From assembly GCA_013399305.1 (NCBI GenBank), contig VXAI01000138.1, forward strand, positions 806,001-870,000: a stretch of 64,000 bases of DNA, given 5' to 3'. This DNA comes from Rostratula benghalensis (Eukaryota > Chordata > Aves > Charadriiformes > Rostratulidae). Made by a program: the position numbers and the translations under genes. The notes under the pieces are model-generated. The model was not told the origin of the DNA. It saw only the letters and a list, made by a program, of their open reading frames with translations, and did not search any database. Below, piece after piece: positions 11,301 to 25,289 of the stretch. The stretch's first letter is position 1; every line of letters starts with the position of its first letter.

Positions 11301-14300
11301 TTTATGCATTAAAATGCTGTTGCCAAAATTTGTGTTGACTTTAGAAATCTTCAGATTCCATTTAGAATTTTCTGCTGGCTCTCCAGCTTCACATGTAACT
11401 GAAACTCAAGCAGATCAAATATCAGAGCATTTTTTAAAAAATGACTGGCAAACACTTTTGAATGGCAGATCACAGTGAAATAGAAATAGTTGTGTTAAAC
11501 TTACCATTTCCATAATAGCTGTAACAAGAGCAACCTGTTCACTCGGGTACCAGCTATTTACCAATGGCTACAGGCAGGGCAGCAGTAGAACCAAGCGGTC
11601 AGTCGCACTCTTACAGGTTTTGGAAGGCTTTCCCTTTATTTTCTCTAACTGGAGTGGGTTTTTTCCCATGCAATATGAAAATAACCTATTGTTCCCGTAG
11701 CATTAAAGGATAAGTTACAAAGAACTACTAAAGGAAAGCAGCCAAAGCTGCCATATTCCTGCCACTTTCTTGCATCAGTGGAGTTGAGAATAAAGGAACT
11801 TTCCAAGTTACAGTACTGTACTTGAAAAGGAAAAAAGTATGCGGGGACTTTTATCTGTGTATTCAGTAGATCAGATGGCAGACTCCCCCAGACAGCCTAG
11901 CAGGGGAGCAGCTCCTGCTTTCTCAGGAAGCCCTGCGTGGTGTGAAGCAGCACCAAGTACGACATCAAAAGCTACAAATATGCATTGAGTTTGGGTTTTT
12001 CAGCATATCTCTCTAATTAGCACAACTTACATATTTGTGAGTTCTAGCTTTGACTTTCTCACAGTTTTGGGCTCAGTAGAAGTGGCTTTTTCATCTCCCA
12101 CGTTTGTGTAAGAGGTTAAACCTACAAATGCTGTCACCAGACCCGGCCCTTTGGATCCTTGATACAAACCTATCCTGTTTCCTTCCAGCATCAATCGCTC
12201 CATTGTGCCAGGCTGGAAAACATCAGATGTAGCTGTTAGCCAAAGTTTTTCTAGAAGAACGAGATCATTTTAATTGGATGTTATTATCAGCCAGTTCTTG
12301 TGGTTTGACATGGATTCAAAATGAAGCAGTTCATCTGCTTAAAGAATGCGTAGGCACTAATGTAATAACCTCAGTGAGCTTTCGGATGCCTCCATCCTGA
12401 GGGAAATTGGTTTGACTTGCCCTTCAGTGGGAATGGTGTGTGTGTGCTGTTGGCAGCCAAAATAGCACCAGCGTCCAGGAACAGAAAGAAATGTGTTCCT
12501 GTGCATTGTACTTTGCTCCTTTCCCCTTTCAAAATTGTATTGTAAGCATTTCCAGTTAGGCCCAGTACACCTTGCTGCCTTGCAGTTCAGGGAAGCTGCC
12601 TCTCTCTGCTCATGTACTACATGGGTATATGAGAGAGAGAAAAACTGGGTTAGTTTCACTGAAAATGTACATCACTCTTTGAGCCTTTTGGATGTGGAGT
12701 CTGCACTTCATGTGCACACTCCATCGTGCAGCGGGGTTTGGGATGCATTCCCTGGGCTTGGACTCTTGTTGTTGATTCAAGCACCGTCTATGCCGTGTTG
12801 ATTCTCTTCCTTGAGCAGGATTTTATGTAGTAAATATTTGTTTGTTGACCCTTGAAAAAATGTATGAAGACTGGGGGCTTGAGGCTGAAGTTTGTAGGGA
12901 GGACTGGGAACCTCCAGGCTGAAGCTGTTTCTCTCACTCTTTTGTGCAGACATCAGTAGTTTTGTATCTTTGGCCTCTTCAGAGAGCCTGAGGTCCTCCA
13001 GCGAGGAGACTCTTTTATGGAGCAAAAAGACTTCACCTGTTTTCTTCTTCAGAGGTCTGTCTGTGAAATTTATTCTTGGGAAACTGAAATAAGTGTTGCC
13101 TACAGGATAAAATTTAGGTCTCTAAATGAGCTTCTTGGCAACGTCCTCTTTGAAACTGCCAGATAAGAGAGGACTGGAAGAGCAGTAAAGCTTTGTCAAA
13201 CACAACAAAAGCCTTCCTCCTCTGACACAACTACTTTTTAACTTCTTCTGGTACTAAAGCTGTCTCTGCTTATTTTTAGTTCAAGCTTTCACAGCCCTGA
13301 AGTCAATAACTTCAATGAAGTCAATATGTTAATAATTATGAAAGCAAGTCTATCAGCAGCGATGCATATTCATGTGTGATCTAATCCCTGATACAGCACA
13401 ATTACCTGCACCTGTTGGAACTGCCTTCACCAGCTTGGCCAACCAAAGACAGGACCCAGAATTTGTATTTCTTGTGTTGAATGTCTCCTGCATTTGGCCC
13501 CTCAAGAGAAACGGATCCTCAGTGAGAACTCCAGATTGCCGATTACGAAGAATTCATTAAGATCTGCTGAATTTCAAAGCAAAAAGGCCAGTTTCTCACA
13601 GGTCAGGGCAGCTCTTTTAATGATTTCTGCTTTGCCTCCAGCAGCGACTCATCTGCAGAACCTGTTTATTTTTCTGCCAGGACTGTTGGCAGGTGAATAG
13701 AGCCACATCAGATCACCTCACGAGTATTTCTGTTCTGGAAACCTATGCCCTGAACATGCCATTTTCCTTGGCCAGCATGGCATGAGGTCATGGGTTTCAA
13801 ACACGTCCTTGTTGGCTTTAGAAGATAAAACACACAATGCACCCTTCACTTCCTTTTTTGAGATCTGCCATGAAGTCACAGCTCGGCCTTGTGTTGGGGT
13901 TTACTCTCTAACAGTTTAGACCATGGCAGAGGAATAACGTGGGGAGGAAGGAGAGCATCACTCCACCATGTCCGGGAAGCCAATCGGATCACTTGTGAAA
14001 AAAAAATGAATTAAGACACATTCTTCTAGAACCAGATCAAAACAGTCCCTTTTCCTGGGAAGCAGAGATTTAGGACGTGTCAGCACCGAAGCTTCACACA
14101 GATGTGCTGGGGTTTAGGAACACGTTTGCCTCCTGCCAAATGGGCAGCAGCACTAGTCCAGAATTCACCTGGGCTCCTGAGAGTCACTGTCACAGGAGTG
14201 CAACGTTTTCATTCCAGTGGAAGGCTGTACTGTGGAAGAGACCTTAAATCCTGAAGTGCTGCAACATCTTCCTTTGTGTTTTCTACACCACTGCCCGGGG

Positions 14301-15628
14301 GCAGCCATGGGTACCCACACGTGGATCCAGCTCAGGCCTTCGATGGCTCCTGCCACAGCGGGTGACTCCCTTCTCCCTCAGCATCCGCCCTCCCTCCGCT
14401 GGGGCTGAGCCTGGGGGGGACATGGGCAGGGGATGTGCTTGTCCCCAGGTGACAATGCTGGCAGCATGTCCTGTGCAGGACACAGCTCTCTGTGCTGCTG
14501 CTTTCTTCCAAGTCAGTTGTGTAAGAGAGGGTGAAAGTACAAACGAGAGAAAACTAAACATGACAAGTGAGTTTGTTTGCCTACTGAGAAGCTCGGGAGG
14601 TGCAGAATGAAACTGTATAAATAAAATTCAGACTACCAAAAGTGAGGTATCTGCAGGAATACCTGCACGGGTAGGACAAGGCAGAGCTCTGCAGCAGCTT
14701 GAAGGAGAAATCCAAGACGTGTATGGGCTCTTCCTGGCTTTGGAAAAAAGCATCACTTTTCTTGAGATGGCTCTCTCTAAATTCCATATTTTTTTTTTAC
14801 TGATGCTATTACTATTTCTAGCCAACATTCAGCTCAAAGAAGACTTAACAAAAAAAGAAAAAAGAAATAAAAATAAACCAGAATCCCATTGAAATAAAAA
14901 AATAATCAAAATCCTATTGAGATCGGATCCTCTTGGTCACAGCTGTGATAAGAGCTTTTGACATTCCACAAAAACTACATATGAGACACAGCAGTGGCTT
15001 TGGCAACTGTTTGTCCCCTTCTCATCCTCCTCCTGGTTTGCCTGTATATAAATTGCACCTGATTTGTTACCTGCATTGGTGGAATTATCAAGCCAAAAGA
15101 TGGAATGGAAGGTGTTTGAGGTGCAGCCAAGCAGTGGCCTGGTGCAGTGCTGCTGCCTTGGGGTCTCTGGGGGGCTCTCTCTGGTCTCAGGGAGCACAGA
15201 CCTGGGGTTTGCAGACCAAAACCACCCAATGCCCGTCAGTACCCGGCGGGGCTTTTCAAGGCAGCGTGGCAATAAGTTTAAGCTAAACAAATGCTGAAGT
15301 ATTTTTTAATTGATGATTCTGGCTCAGCAAAAAGAGATTACTTTAGAGTTAAAGAAGTAGGGGATGGGTACTCCCAGAAAGGAGTTATGCAGGCATTAGA
15401 GTAAAATATTTTGAATTAAAAGTTAGCAGGAACATTTAGATAGGTTGTGGAGCCAGACATTGCTCTTTGCTAAACGTGTGTCTGTCTGTCTAAAACAATC
15501 TGTACTGGTATTCTAGAGCACTGACATGGATGAAAAAACTTCTAAAGCAGCTGAAATAGATCTTACCCATGTCTAATCTTGGAAAAAATAGGAACTGAAA
15601 GGGTTTTCGAAGTGTTGGGAAACATTGG

Positions 15629-15653
15629 CGTTATGACAGCAAGTATCATAACG
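15629..15653. repeat. Perfect 8-base inverted repeat with 9-base spacer
   Basis: CGTTATGA (15629-15636) and TCATAACG (15646-15653) are perfect reverse complements. They sit in an AT-rich, low-repeat stretch (about 15600-15960) that also has Oct-like and homeobox-like motifs. The pair could be a dimeric factor site, or chance. Confidence 0.5.
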
Positions 15654-18600
15654 TCATGTGATTAACTAGATCAGAAACACTCAGGATGTCTGATCAGTTT
15701 TGTTAATGCATCTTTTTAAAAGTATAAAGCCAATGCTCTATAAAATAGATACTTGAAAAACAGTTTTCGTTGTCCTGAGGCTAGTGAGATTGGAGTTTCG
15801 TAATCTGTTTGACCAGCTGCAGAGGAAATTCTTTTTCATTTTTTCTTTTTAAGTAAATGAGCTTCATCTCAACATGATTAAAAAAAAGAAAAATAATCAC
15901 ACTTCAAAAATGCTCAGTTTTCACACATACTTTTAAATAGAAGCAATTGCATCATCGTGTCTTACTGCAAATGTAGTTGGGTTGGAGGCCATTAAAGACT
16001 TTGTGTAACAGAACTTCTGAGTGTCCAAGTGTGCGTCCGCCCCTGTCACGGATCTTCCCAGTTCTGGCTGAGGGACACAAGCGTTGCTGCCTCTCACATC
16101 TGGGGTTGTGCAGGCACATCACGGCGGTTGTGCAGGTACCGCTGGGTCAGGCTCACTCTCGTTCAGTTCAAACAGCAGGGCTTTTCCTCGCCATTAATGT
16201 TGATGATTAAGGTTACTTTGAAATTGTATTCCTTTTGTGTGTGTGTTATTTTATGTAATGGGGAGAATTCCAGCAATATTGGGCAGTCTGCTAGTTCACT
16301 GCACAGAACAAATAGCTTTCCCTTGTTATTACTGGGAATCAGCTTAGCTTCTTGATTAGAAATGTCTGAGCCTTTCATATTTACTTTTTAAAAGAGCATA
16401 GGAAAATAAGATGTATTGTAAAGGCAGTTAGAAATGTTTATATTTCCAGGTCTTCATGCATCTGTGATGTGAAATACATTTTAGGGAGGCATTTGTAGAG
16501 CAGCAGGGGTGTACTGGAGCCTCTGCTCCGTCTCCAGGTGTAAAGTTTCCAGACACCCACTTAAAGTGGCAGTTTGGTGATAAACTTCGATGAGAACTAA
16601 GCCCCTGGCAGTGAGAAGATTGCCTTGTTCAGCAAGTGATTGATAAATATGCTTTATCATGAGTCAGATGTTCTCTAAATCCCTGCAGGAAATTCAGCTT
16701 GAACCCCCCATGTTTGTTTTTGTGGAGCTGTTGGTAAGGATGCAGCAAACAGCCAAACCCCATGTTTATTCACAATAGCAGTGTTTCACTAGCACACTAT
16801 ACCCATTGACACAACGTTTTAGACATTCTTATGACATAGCATCAAAAATTCAAGAAGTTGTCTGAAAATGTTGAAGCTGACATCAGGTCTTCATGGCACA
16901 GCTCTGTGCCATTCCCTTTGATTGCAAAGTGTGTAATAAAAAGCAAATTAGGAAATGGAAATTGTCTGGTGGATCAATCTGGAGCAGCAGTTACGCCTGT
17001 TCAGCATTATCTGTCAGACATTAACCTGATTGGGAATGTTTTATTTTGTATTATAGTCTCAAAATCAGACTAAGAGGCTGACTTAAAAAATACCTGATGT
17101 ATTTTGTGTGTGCTCTGAGGCTGATAACAAACTCTGCAGTTCAAGTTTTAATAACTAAGGGGGAGCTAAGAAACTTCAAAAGGTTCATGATAAATGTTTT
17201 TGACAAAGCGTCAGCTGAACATTAGGCAGAATCTTGGTAAATCCTCTCATAAGTGGTTTAAAATGGAGTTCTGAACCTCTCCTTCCTAAGTGTATGCTTA
17301 AGATGTCATGGGATCTTTGGGTTTAAAAGACTCCTTTTATCTGGTATATGTGAACCATTGGTGTTTCTGTCTTCACCTCTGAGAGTGACGGGGGGAAAAG
17401 ATGAGCAGTTTTCTCCTTTCGGCAACCTCTGCCCCTGCTCTTGGCCATGAAACTGCTGGAGGCTGGAAGAAAGGAGCAGGCAGTTTTAAGGTGCATTAAC
17501 AAAAGGCTCCAGGTGAATACAGTGAGTCTCAGGGGCTGACAAACTTTCCCAATGGCTTCATCGTGACAACCCTAGAACGTCCTGGGAACAGACAAAGCAA
17601 CGCTGGCACACGGCAACTGCTCCTTGGCTCCTGCGGTTCGTGGAGAAGGAGAGATGAAAGCAAGTTTATTACTGCTCTTTGAGCCTCGCCTCCCCCCTCC
17701 TATCACCCCAGCCACTGAAAACAAAGTGAAACAATCCCTTCCTTGGCTCCCTCTGAAAAAAATGCCTAACTTTACAATTTATACTGCTCTTTTCTTTGAA
17801 TCTTTATCTTTGCAGGACTTGTGCTGCCTTATGACATCCTTTGTGTTTCAGAAGAATGGAGTTTATAGTGCCACACAGGGAAGCCCTGACTCAGCAAAAT
17901 GCTTAAGCCCTTGCCTAATTTTAAGCCTCTGCAAGCTCTGCTGGTGCTGTCGAGGTGCTTTAGGGATGCTAAAGGCATTGTACAAAAATGGTCCTAAAAC
18001 TTTGGCCAGCTCAACTAGATATTTACAGAGAATGCTGAAAACACACCAATATTTTGTAGGAGCAAAGCAGGAAAAAATATGTGTGGGTGACAATCCTAAC
18101 AGTGCTCAGGGAATCTCCAAAAGACACCAATCCAGCTGAAGTCTGATGTGAAACAGTGGTAAGGGACTAATGCTGATGATCCACTCAAGAGCCAAAGCAT
18201 TTAATAAACTGCCAGTCCATCTCCTGCCTATGAATTACAAAGAATGAAACTGGAGTAGCACGGGAGCCTACCACACTGCAAAAATGTTTGCATGTATGTT
18301 TATTTTACATGAAGTGACCTACTTTTACATTTTTTCACCAGCACTGGAGAGACTACAGTCAGATTATTCCCTTCCTTCCTGAACCCCTTTCTTTCTCCCC
18401 ACACTTCCCTCGAGGGAAGAAATCCTTGTCCTTCCCAACGGGCTCTCCTGCTGGCAGTCCTGGGGAGCAGAGGAGCACCGTGACCTCTTCCCATTGTGCC
18501 AGGCGAGGCTTCCCCGTGTGCCCAGCCTGTGGGAGCTCACCTTACTTCACGGGAGAGTTTATTAATGCTGTACCTTTGAAAATTACCCCTTTTCTCTGGT

Positions 18601-21264
18601 TCCTGACCGAAGAAACCTTCCTTTCATAACGATGGCAGAAAATGGGCAGCCAGCACTTTCAGGTTCATGTATAAAAAGGGATTAGCATTTGCGTCTCCAT
18701 TCCGTGTTGTAACTCATGCTCATTATTCATGAGACAGCGTTTAGTGGTTGCAGGTTTGGCACAGAGATTCCTGGGTTTGCTGCTCAGGCTCTGCAGTGGA
18801 GGAGACCCCACAGAGGGGTCTGTGCAGGACCTCTCTCTTCCCACACCCACAGCTGAGGGCATCGTCTCCCAGGCAGAGGAGTTGGACTGAGGGCAAAAGC
18901 TGGGAGGACAGTGGAAGTGTTCAAGAGATGTGAAATACCACTGAAGGTGCTACAATCATCTGTTCCTGGGGAGCAATGAAGCCTGCATTTTCTGTACAGT
19001 CAGAACAGTAATTGTAGCATTACCTACAGGATGGAAGAATAATTCGTGTTATTAAACACCGTAACTATTTTCAGTATAAAATAACAGAGAGATTTTCTCT
19101 TGTGTTGCAGTAATGTTGGCCTTTGTATATAGGTTGCGGAAAACTTTGTTTGCAAAACCAGAGCTATTGTTTTAACAAAAACCACAGAAATTTTGCCTTT
19201 CATATTGAATCAGTAGCATAATGAGTAGTGGAGCAATAGTTCAACATCAAAGGAGACTTCTTGGATATATAGTGTGTTGCAACAACAACGAAAAAGTTCC
19301 CACCAGAAAGGAATTTTGCCATATGTGAACAGCAAACATATGTATTAGGTTAAAACTGTAAGATTTCCTTTGTTTTACACCGAAAACAAGAGAACTGCAG
19401 TACCGGGTTTTCGAGCAGCCGTGTGCTGGAAGGCAGCAGAGTCCGAGGTCGGGAGCGGTGTCAGTGCACAAAAGCTCCAGGAAAACCCCCAGGGTTTGGG
19501 GATGCACCAACAATTTGGCTCAAGCATCAGGATTTCACTTTTAAAGAATACACGTGTTTTGCTTTCAGTCATGGCATTACATCAGTGACCTTCACAGATC
19601 CATTTTACCAACTTATTTATGGTAGTAATAAACCCAGACAAATGTACTTATCTCCAGAAAGTATTTTAGCAAAAGCATTAATTAATTGCAAAATTCTGAG
19701 GTTAATTTTGATGGGATATTTGGCCTGCTTTCTTCTAATAAGAGTTGCATGTGACTGTAAATTGTGAGACTGCCAAGTATAAAGGAGAAGTTTTAGCCCA
19801 GACAGCCCATACTTACAGCTTCGTGGAGAAATAAAGGTACTCAAGATTGAGTGTTTTAAGAAAAAAATTTAAAGTATCTCCATATATATTTCTGGAGCAA
19901 ACTTGGCTTGAATTTTTGTTACCATTCACATGGGTTGTCTTTAAAAAGTTCCAGAGCTGGGTTTTCTTCTTGTGAACAGGGAGAGAAAACACAGGAATGG
20001 ATGTAATTTGAATTTAGAAGCGCTTAAAGAGGGGCCTGTGTTCAGAATTATTGTTGGCACACGTTTTGAGGATGTAAAGTGGAAGCCTTCTTCTGTGGGC
20101 ATTAGTAAGGAGATAATTAAATCTGTAGTAGGTAACTACAGTAGCTTTTATTACTGCATCTTTCATTAAGTAATGATGTTAATTTGGTAATGTTTGAAAA
20201 ATTCTTTGAAGATGAAAAGTGCTAACCATGACTCCCTTTAGTTGTACGTTACTCGGCACTGGCCGTAAGGATTGAGGTCTTTTCTGGATACAGATGCACA
20301 CCCATGTTCAGGAGAAACACATCCAGGTACCAGGAGGGGACTCTGCCATAGCCTGGCCACTGAGAGCTGTGGTGCTTTTTGTTCCAAAGGGCAAATACAT
20401 TGGGATTTAACATTTTTTAGAAGGTTTTCCTTTCCTTGTAAGTGCCACTTATTTATTCAACTCTCAGTACCAGAGAGAAATCCTTGTGATCCCAGAGGTG
20501 CCACTGATGTGACAGGAGCAGGGATCAAGCCCTGTCTGCTCTCAGGAACACACCAAAAGTAGGAAATTATTTCAGGCTGAAGAACCAAAACGTCACGCCT
20601 TTGAAAATACAGAATTGTAGCAGTAATAATCAATGCCAAGTAATTAAAAATAATAATGATTTCTGTTTATGTAATTCTTCCAGAGATGAATTTTCTTGCA
20701 GGGAATCCAACACTTCTTATTAAAAATACGCTGTGTTTAAAGGATAATCACATCAGTTTTCATATATTAGAGACTAAATCCTTCATACATTCCCATTTCA
20801 TACTTGTTCCTGTGATTCTTAGAACTCTTTCTCTTACAGCTTTTAGTTGATTTAGATTAAGCCCTGTAACTAATGCCAAAAATGTATTCCTCTCTTGAAA
20901 AGGGATTTTGTAACGCTGGCATCCTACCTTTTTGTCTCTCTATGGCTCCTTGTCAAAACTATATCCTTTCCAAGTTGACTTTTGGTTTTATACCCCACCC
21001 TTTGCACCCTCAGCCTGGCACCAGGACTCGGGCTGGATCCCCCCCCCCCTGCATCGTCCCGGTGTCCCCACGAGCTGCTCGGGGCAGAGGCGGTGCTGAC
21101 ACCCCGTGTGCTGCTCTCGGTGCCCTGAGCAGTTGGGTTTGAAATAAACTTCATTCCCATTTTGCTGGTGATGAGCAGGCCACAAGGGAATACTGGGGGT
21201 GGGGGGAAGTGCCTACCTGGGAATGCAGGTCAGCTCTTCCCTTCTCCTTTCGCACCAGCCTCAC

Positions 21265-21281
21265 GGTTGGGTTGGGTTGGG
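21265..21281 (+). repeat. GGTT(GGGTT)2GGG run, G-quadruplex candidate
   Basis: Four G runs (GG, GGG, GGG, GGG) are spaced evenly by TT. This is a short (GGGTT)n pentamer array able in principle to fold as a two- or three-tetrad quadruplex. It lies deep in the 21-kb CEP112 intron on the coding strand. A separate nearby run, TGGGGGTGGGGGG at about 21195, adds to the G-richness. Confidence 0.55.
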
Positions 21282-24200
21282 TCTCGGTGACAGTGAAGGA
21301 CTTGTCCACCAGCTCCACTTGAGGTCCTAAAATCTGACTGTGAGATTTCAGAGGTGTAGTCTCAAAGCCATTACTTTTCCCTTCCATCCTTCTGTGGCTC
21401 TCAATATCGTATGCAACCAAAACATTTGCAGTGAGATTTTATTTTAGGATCCTTTCCATTTTTACAAATCAATCAAATGCATGTTCCTTTCATACAGCTG
21501 TAATTCACCCACATTGTTGCAGTAGAGCTTATTATCTCATTTACATTTTTAAGTGCTTTTCAAAGTGTAGGATATCTGGGCTGGAAAGCAAAACATTTCA
21601 TTTCTTTGTTCTCAGGCCAACACAAAGCACTTCCAAGGTCAGGTATGGTGTAGACTTTCAACAGCAAACATGTTTACATGGCATTTGAAAGCCGGTTTAA
21701 CTGAAAAAACCCCAACTGTCTGTATAACAGTGATGTAAGTCAACTTGGTGAAGCTGAGGGACAGGGATTAATTCTGTACCTGGAAAAATTTAACTAAATA
21801 AGTTAGGCTTTGTTTTCCATTCAGGGTAAAAAGTCTCTGACACTTAAACATCAGCCTGTTTTTCTAATCTATTTATCCCTATTTCTCCATCTCAGCAGTT
21901 ATTAAACATAAGCTCTGTCCATCTTTGGGCAAAATCTGACACTTTGAAACTGTAGAATGAAAGGTGTGTTTCTAAACAAAACAAACCCCATTGTTTGATA
22001 TTACAAAGCTGTTCTGTGGTGTACCTGGGGTAAGTCCTCTGCTGTTTTTAAGAGTGTTCTACATGAGAAAGGCTTCTCTGTTCGGTGCAGCCAGCGACAC
22101 CAGGGAGCTGGGGAGCTCCAGGAACAGCCGTCAGCATTCAGGCTCTGGCCACTCCATAGGAAGCTTCCTGACAATAGAGAGAATTTTCAGGGTGATCTTC
22201 AAAAGGGCACATTGTTCATTACACCCATCATCATTCCTCCTAGAACATGGAAATCACAGGCAGCAAACTTGGCTACTTCTAATGACTGTTTTCAGAGCTA
22301 ATCATATGCAAGAATCTACAGCGACCATGAGATGTTGATGTTACTTTTTTTTTGCTGTTGTTGGCATGGCTTTGATCAAATTCTGATCTTTTGGGTTTAG
22401 GGTTTTTTGTCCTTGTGCTGCTGGGACAGCTGAAATACCCAAAGGAACAGGAGTTACTCGTGGGACATGCTTTGTCCGCAGAAGCGGGCTGTGCGGTGCC
22501 GGGGGAGAGCTGGTGTGCGGCTCCGCGGCGGAGCAGCAGCGCTCACCTTAGAGGGATTCCTGCTTGGTCCGAGGAGTTTCTCTTTTACCCCAACACAAAA
22601 CGTTCCAGCAGCCAGTCACCATGGGAGTGGAAAGCTCTGTAAAGTCACACAGTGTGTTCTGCGTGGGGTAATTGATGAATGGGTAATTAGAAGACTTAAC
22701 AGTTTGCTACTCTTTTAGGCTACAGTAAAAATACCTGATTTCTAAATGGTGCTTGTTCAAGCCACAGTCTGCTCTCACAATGAGACACAGTCTGTGCTCC
22801 CCAGGCTGGCAAACGCCATCCAGAGCAGGTGGGCCTGACAAAGACTGCCTGTCGTCTGAATTTCCCAAATTAAATTACTTTAAGATGCATTACAAACCCT
22901 CACTTTCAAAGGAACCTCTCATTTTATGCTCTGTAAAATATGTTTGTTTGTAGTAAATAAGAAAAGTAAGGAAGGAGGGGGAGGGCAGTGCACCCCTCTC
23001 CTCTTTGCACCAGGTGGCTGCTGCCTTTACCAGGAGCAGTTTGAGATCCTGTCTTGTGTTCAGGTCTTGCAGATTTGTGTGATGGAGCGTGAGAGACATC
23101 AGTTCTCTGAGGCAGACACGGACATACCTGTTTGTAAGTGCATAGGTGCTGTCTCTGGGCATCTTCAGAGTCCTGTGACAGAGTGAGAGAGCTCCCTGTA
23201 CCAACCATCGGGGCTGCACAACCTGCTCACGTGGAAACAGCAGGAGAGGAGGGGTTGTACTTTGTAATTTATCCCAAACATCCTCTGGGAATGTTCCTGA
23301 GAGTCCTCCCGTGCTGGCTCTGTCTGGAGACTTTGGAGTTGCAGGGGGACTTTTGTCAAGTTAACTGAGACTTTGGTGACCTTCCTGATACCTGGGACAG
23401 CCCTGCGCCCTGTTGCAGTTCTACATTTTAGTTCTGAAATCAAAGTGTGCTTGTTTGTATTTTACCTTCCAAAATTAGATGTACAAAAAGCTGACAATTC
23501 ACACATATATTTCATTACATTAATGCAAATTCCTAGCACTGCAAGACTTGTTGAGTACTGAGGACGGGTTATGTATTCAAAGCCTGGATTTCAACATTTC
23601 TCAGAAGCGGTGATAGCATACAAGTCCCTGGGCAGATTTGAAGTTCATGCTTGGGTCTGGTTAAATTTTTTGGCATCAGAACATGTAACAGTCTTATAGC
23701 TAGAAGACTTTAAAGTTAATGCCTGGCATGACTTCAAAACAATGTGCAAGATCTATCATAAGTAGTCCTCTTATCTTATCTCAATAGCAATTTTACCCTG
23801 TAAATGATTTGAGAGTACAGTATTTCGGGGCTGTGGAAAAGAGCAAGGGTGGGTTTTTTTCTGTTAAATCTTTGCACTGCGGGTACTTTTCATGCTCCTG
23901 GTTTGTGTACGGGTGTGCTCCTTGGAGGCAGCACACCCTAACTGTATGCAGGTTCTGCAAAGCACACAGAGTCCAGGGGTTCCTTGGTCTCCCCATTCCC
24001 CTGCAGCTCTGCTCTTTAAAAACCAACCCTGGGGGCACTTTCGGTGCCTTTTGGTGCCTTTGCAGGGGTATCTCCAGCGCCAGCCCCTTCCCAGGCCCAG
24101 TCCTGCCCCTGTGCCAGGCTTTTGGGCTGCGGGTAGCCGTGCCCTCATTTCCTGCCATACAAAAGATAACCCCAAATATTCCCTTTCTGCTGCCCCCGCC

Positions 24201-25199
24201 GCCTCTGTGCTGGTGTCAGTCTCACATCCACGTCCTGCACTTGCAGTAACAATGCCTTTATTCAAGCTGACAACGTAACTAAGCTTTTAGTAAATGTGTA
24301 AGTAAATGTTAAGTGTGTATTCAAACATTCAACAATGACTAGGAAACTTTAAAAAAAAAATCTTTGAAACCTTATATTGTTTGTTTGGTGTGTGTCTGTT
24401 AGAAATAACATAGACTATCAGCTCCTTGGGGCATGACTGTTCTTTTGTTAAGTGCATAACAAAAAGATCAAGGCTCCGAGGGACTGCCGTAATGAAAATA
24501 AATATATGCAAAGAACAATAATGACAAAGTAAATTTGTCAATGCATTTTATGAACTTGATTTAGAAGTGATTATTTCTGAACTAAATAAAGACTGGATAC
24601 TTGTGGTAAAGTGACATGATCATGATATTGCTTTTATTTATTGCCATTTATACTTCATTTGTAGCTCACATGTGAGACTTGAGTGCAGGGCGGGAGGGGA
24701 GCCCCTCGTCTCGGCCAGCATCCCGTTTCAGGAATATGGAATACATTTTCACTGCACATTCCAGACATGGTTTTCCAGAGAGAGGATTATTCTTCTGGCT
24801 TAAAGGAAAAGTTATTGGTACGCTGTGAAAGTGTCCGTAGGAAGCACAGATTGTACAAACACAAAGATAACAGAAATCTGAGATGTTTGCCAGTGCAACT
24901 GTGGCAAGTGCAACATTTCCCTTTCCCCTTCAGTCTTTGAGGATGTTTATTACATTTTCAGCATAAACGCTTGTAGCCTGAAATAAGACAGAACCAGTCA
25001 GACTTAACATCTCCCGTTCAATCACTGCCCTACCTGTGCAGAGAAGCTGTGGCCAGACGGGGTCTGTCCCGTGGGGCTGGAGCTGAAGAGCTCTCCTGAC
25101 ACCGCACTGTTCTCACCATCAGCTCATGGACAGACATTGCCTGTAGGTTTTCCTGCTGTCCCGTGTTCTCACAGTGTTTTGCCCTTGTTGATGTTTCAG

Positions 25200-25289
25200 G
25201 CCTTACAAGACGAAGTGGAAAGTTACCGCCGTCAGGTGCGAGCTGCAGAGAGGAAGCTGCAACGCAAGGAGCTGGAGGCCCAAGAGCAG
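25200..25289 (+). CDS. CEP112: CEP112 internal coding exon (third in the window)
   Basis: This 90-base, phase-0 exon encodes 30 residues, starting ALQDEVESYRRQVRAAERKL and ending KELEAQEQ. The acceptor is TGATGTTTCAG and the donor CAG|GTACTG. The peptide is a continuous amphipathic, highly charged helix with no helix breaker. It continues NDRAIK from the previous exon and leads into VTHIRQEY of the next, as in the CEP112 tail. GC-rich third positions (GAC, GTG, CGC, CAG, CTG) also argue for real coding. Its length is a multiple of three, so skipping it would keep the frame. Confidence 0.9.

Larger units (their letters stand above)
4226..25199 (+). other. CEP112: CEP112 large intron (21 kb)
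   Basis: The intron runs from GTAATC at 4226 to GATGTTTCAG ending at 25199. The two flanking peptides (…DRAIK and ALQDE…) are adjacent in the protein as I remember it, so no coding exon is expected inside, and I found none. I see a near-tandem duplication near 5.9 kb, a possible CR1-like scrap at about 5.78 kb, a 15-base direct repeat near 8.3 kb, a palindromic pair near 15.6 kb, and a GGGTT run near 21.27 kb. The remainder is unremarkable AT-rich intron with short A and T runs. Frames here, such as 17624-18139 (+) and 23809-24249 (+), show no recognisable domain. Confidence 0.75.

Noticed and set aside
17624..18139. 171-codon + frame in the 21-kb intron
   Set aside because: The codons are not biased, the peptide is not recognisable, and the flanking CEP112 exons are contiguous without it.
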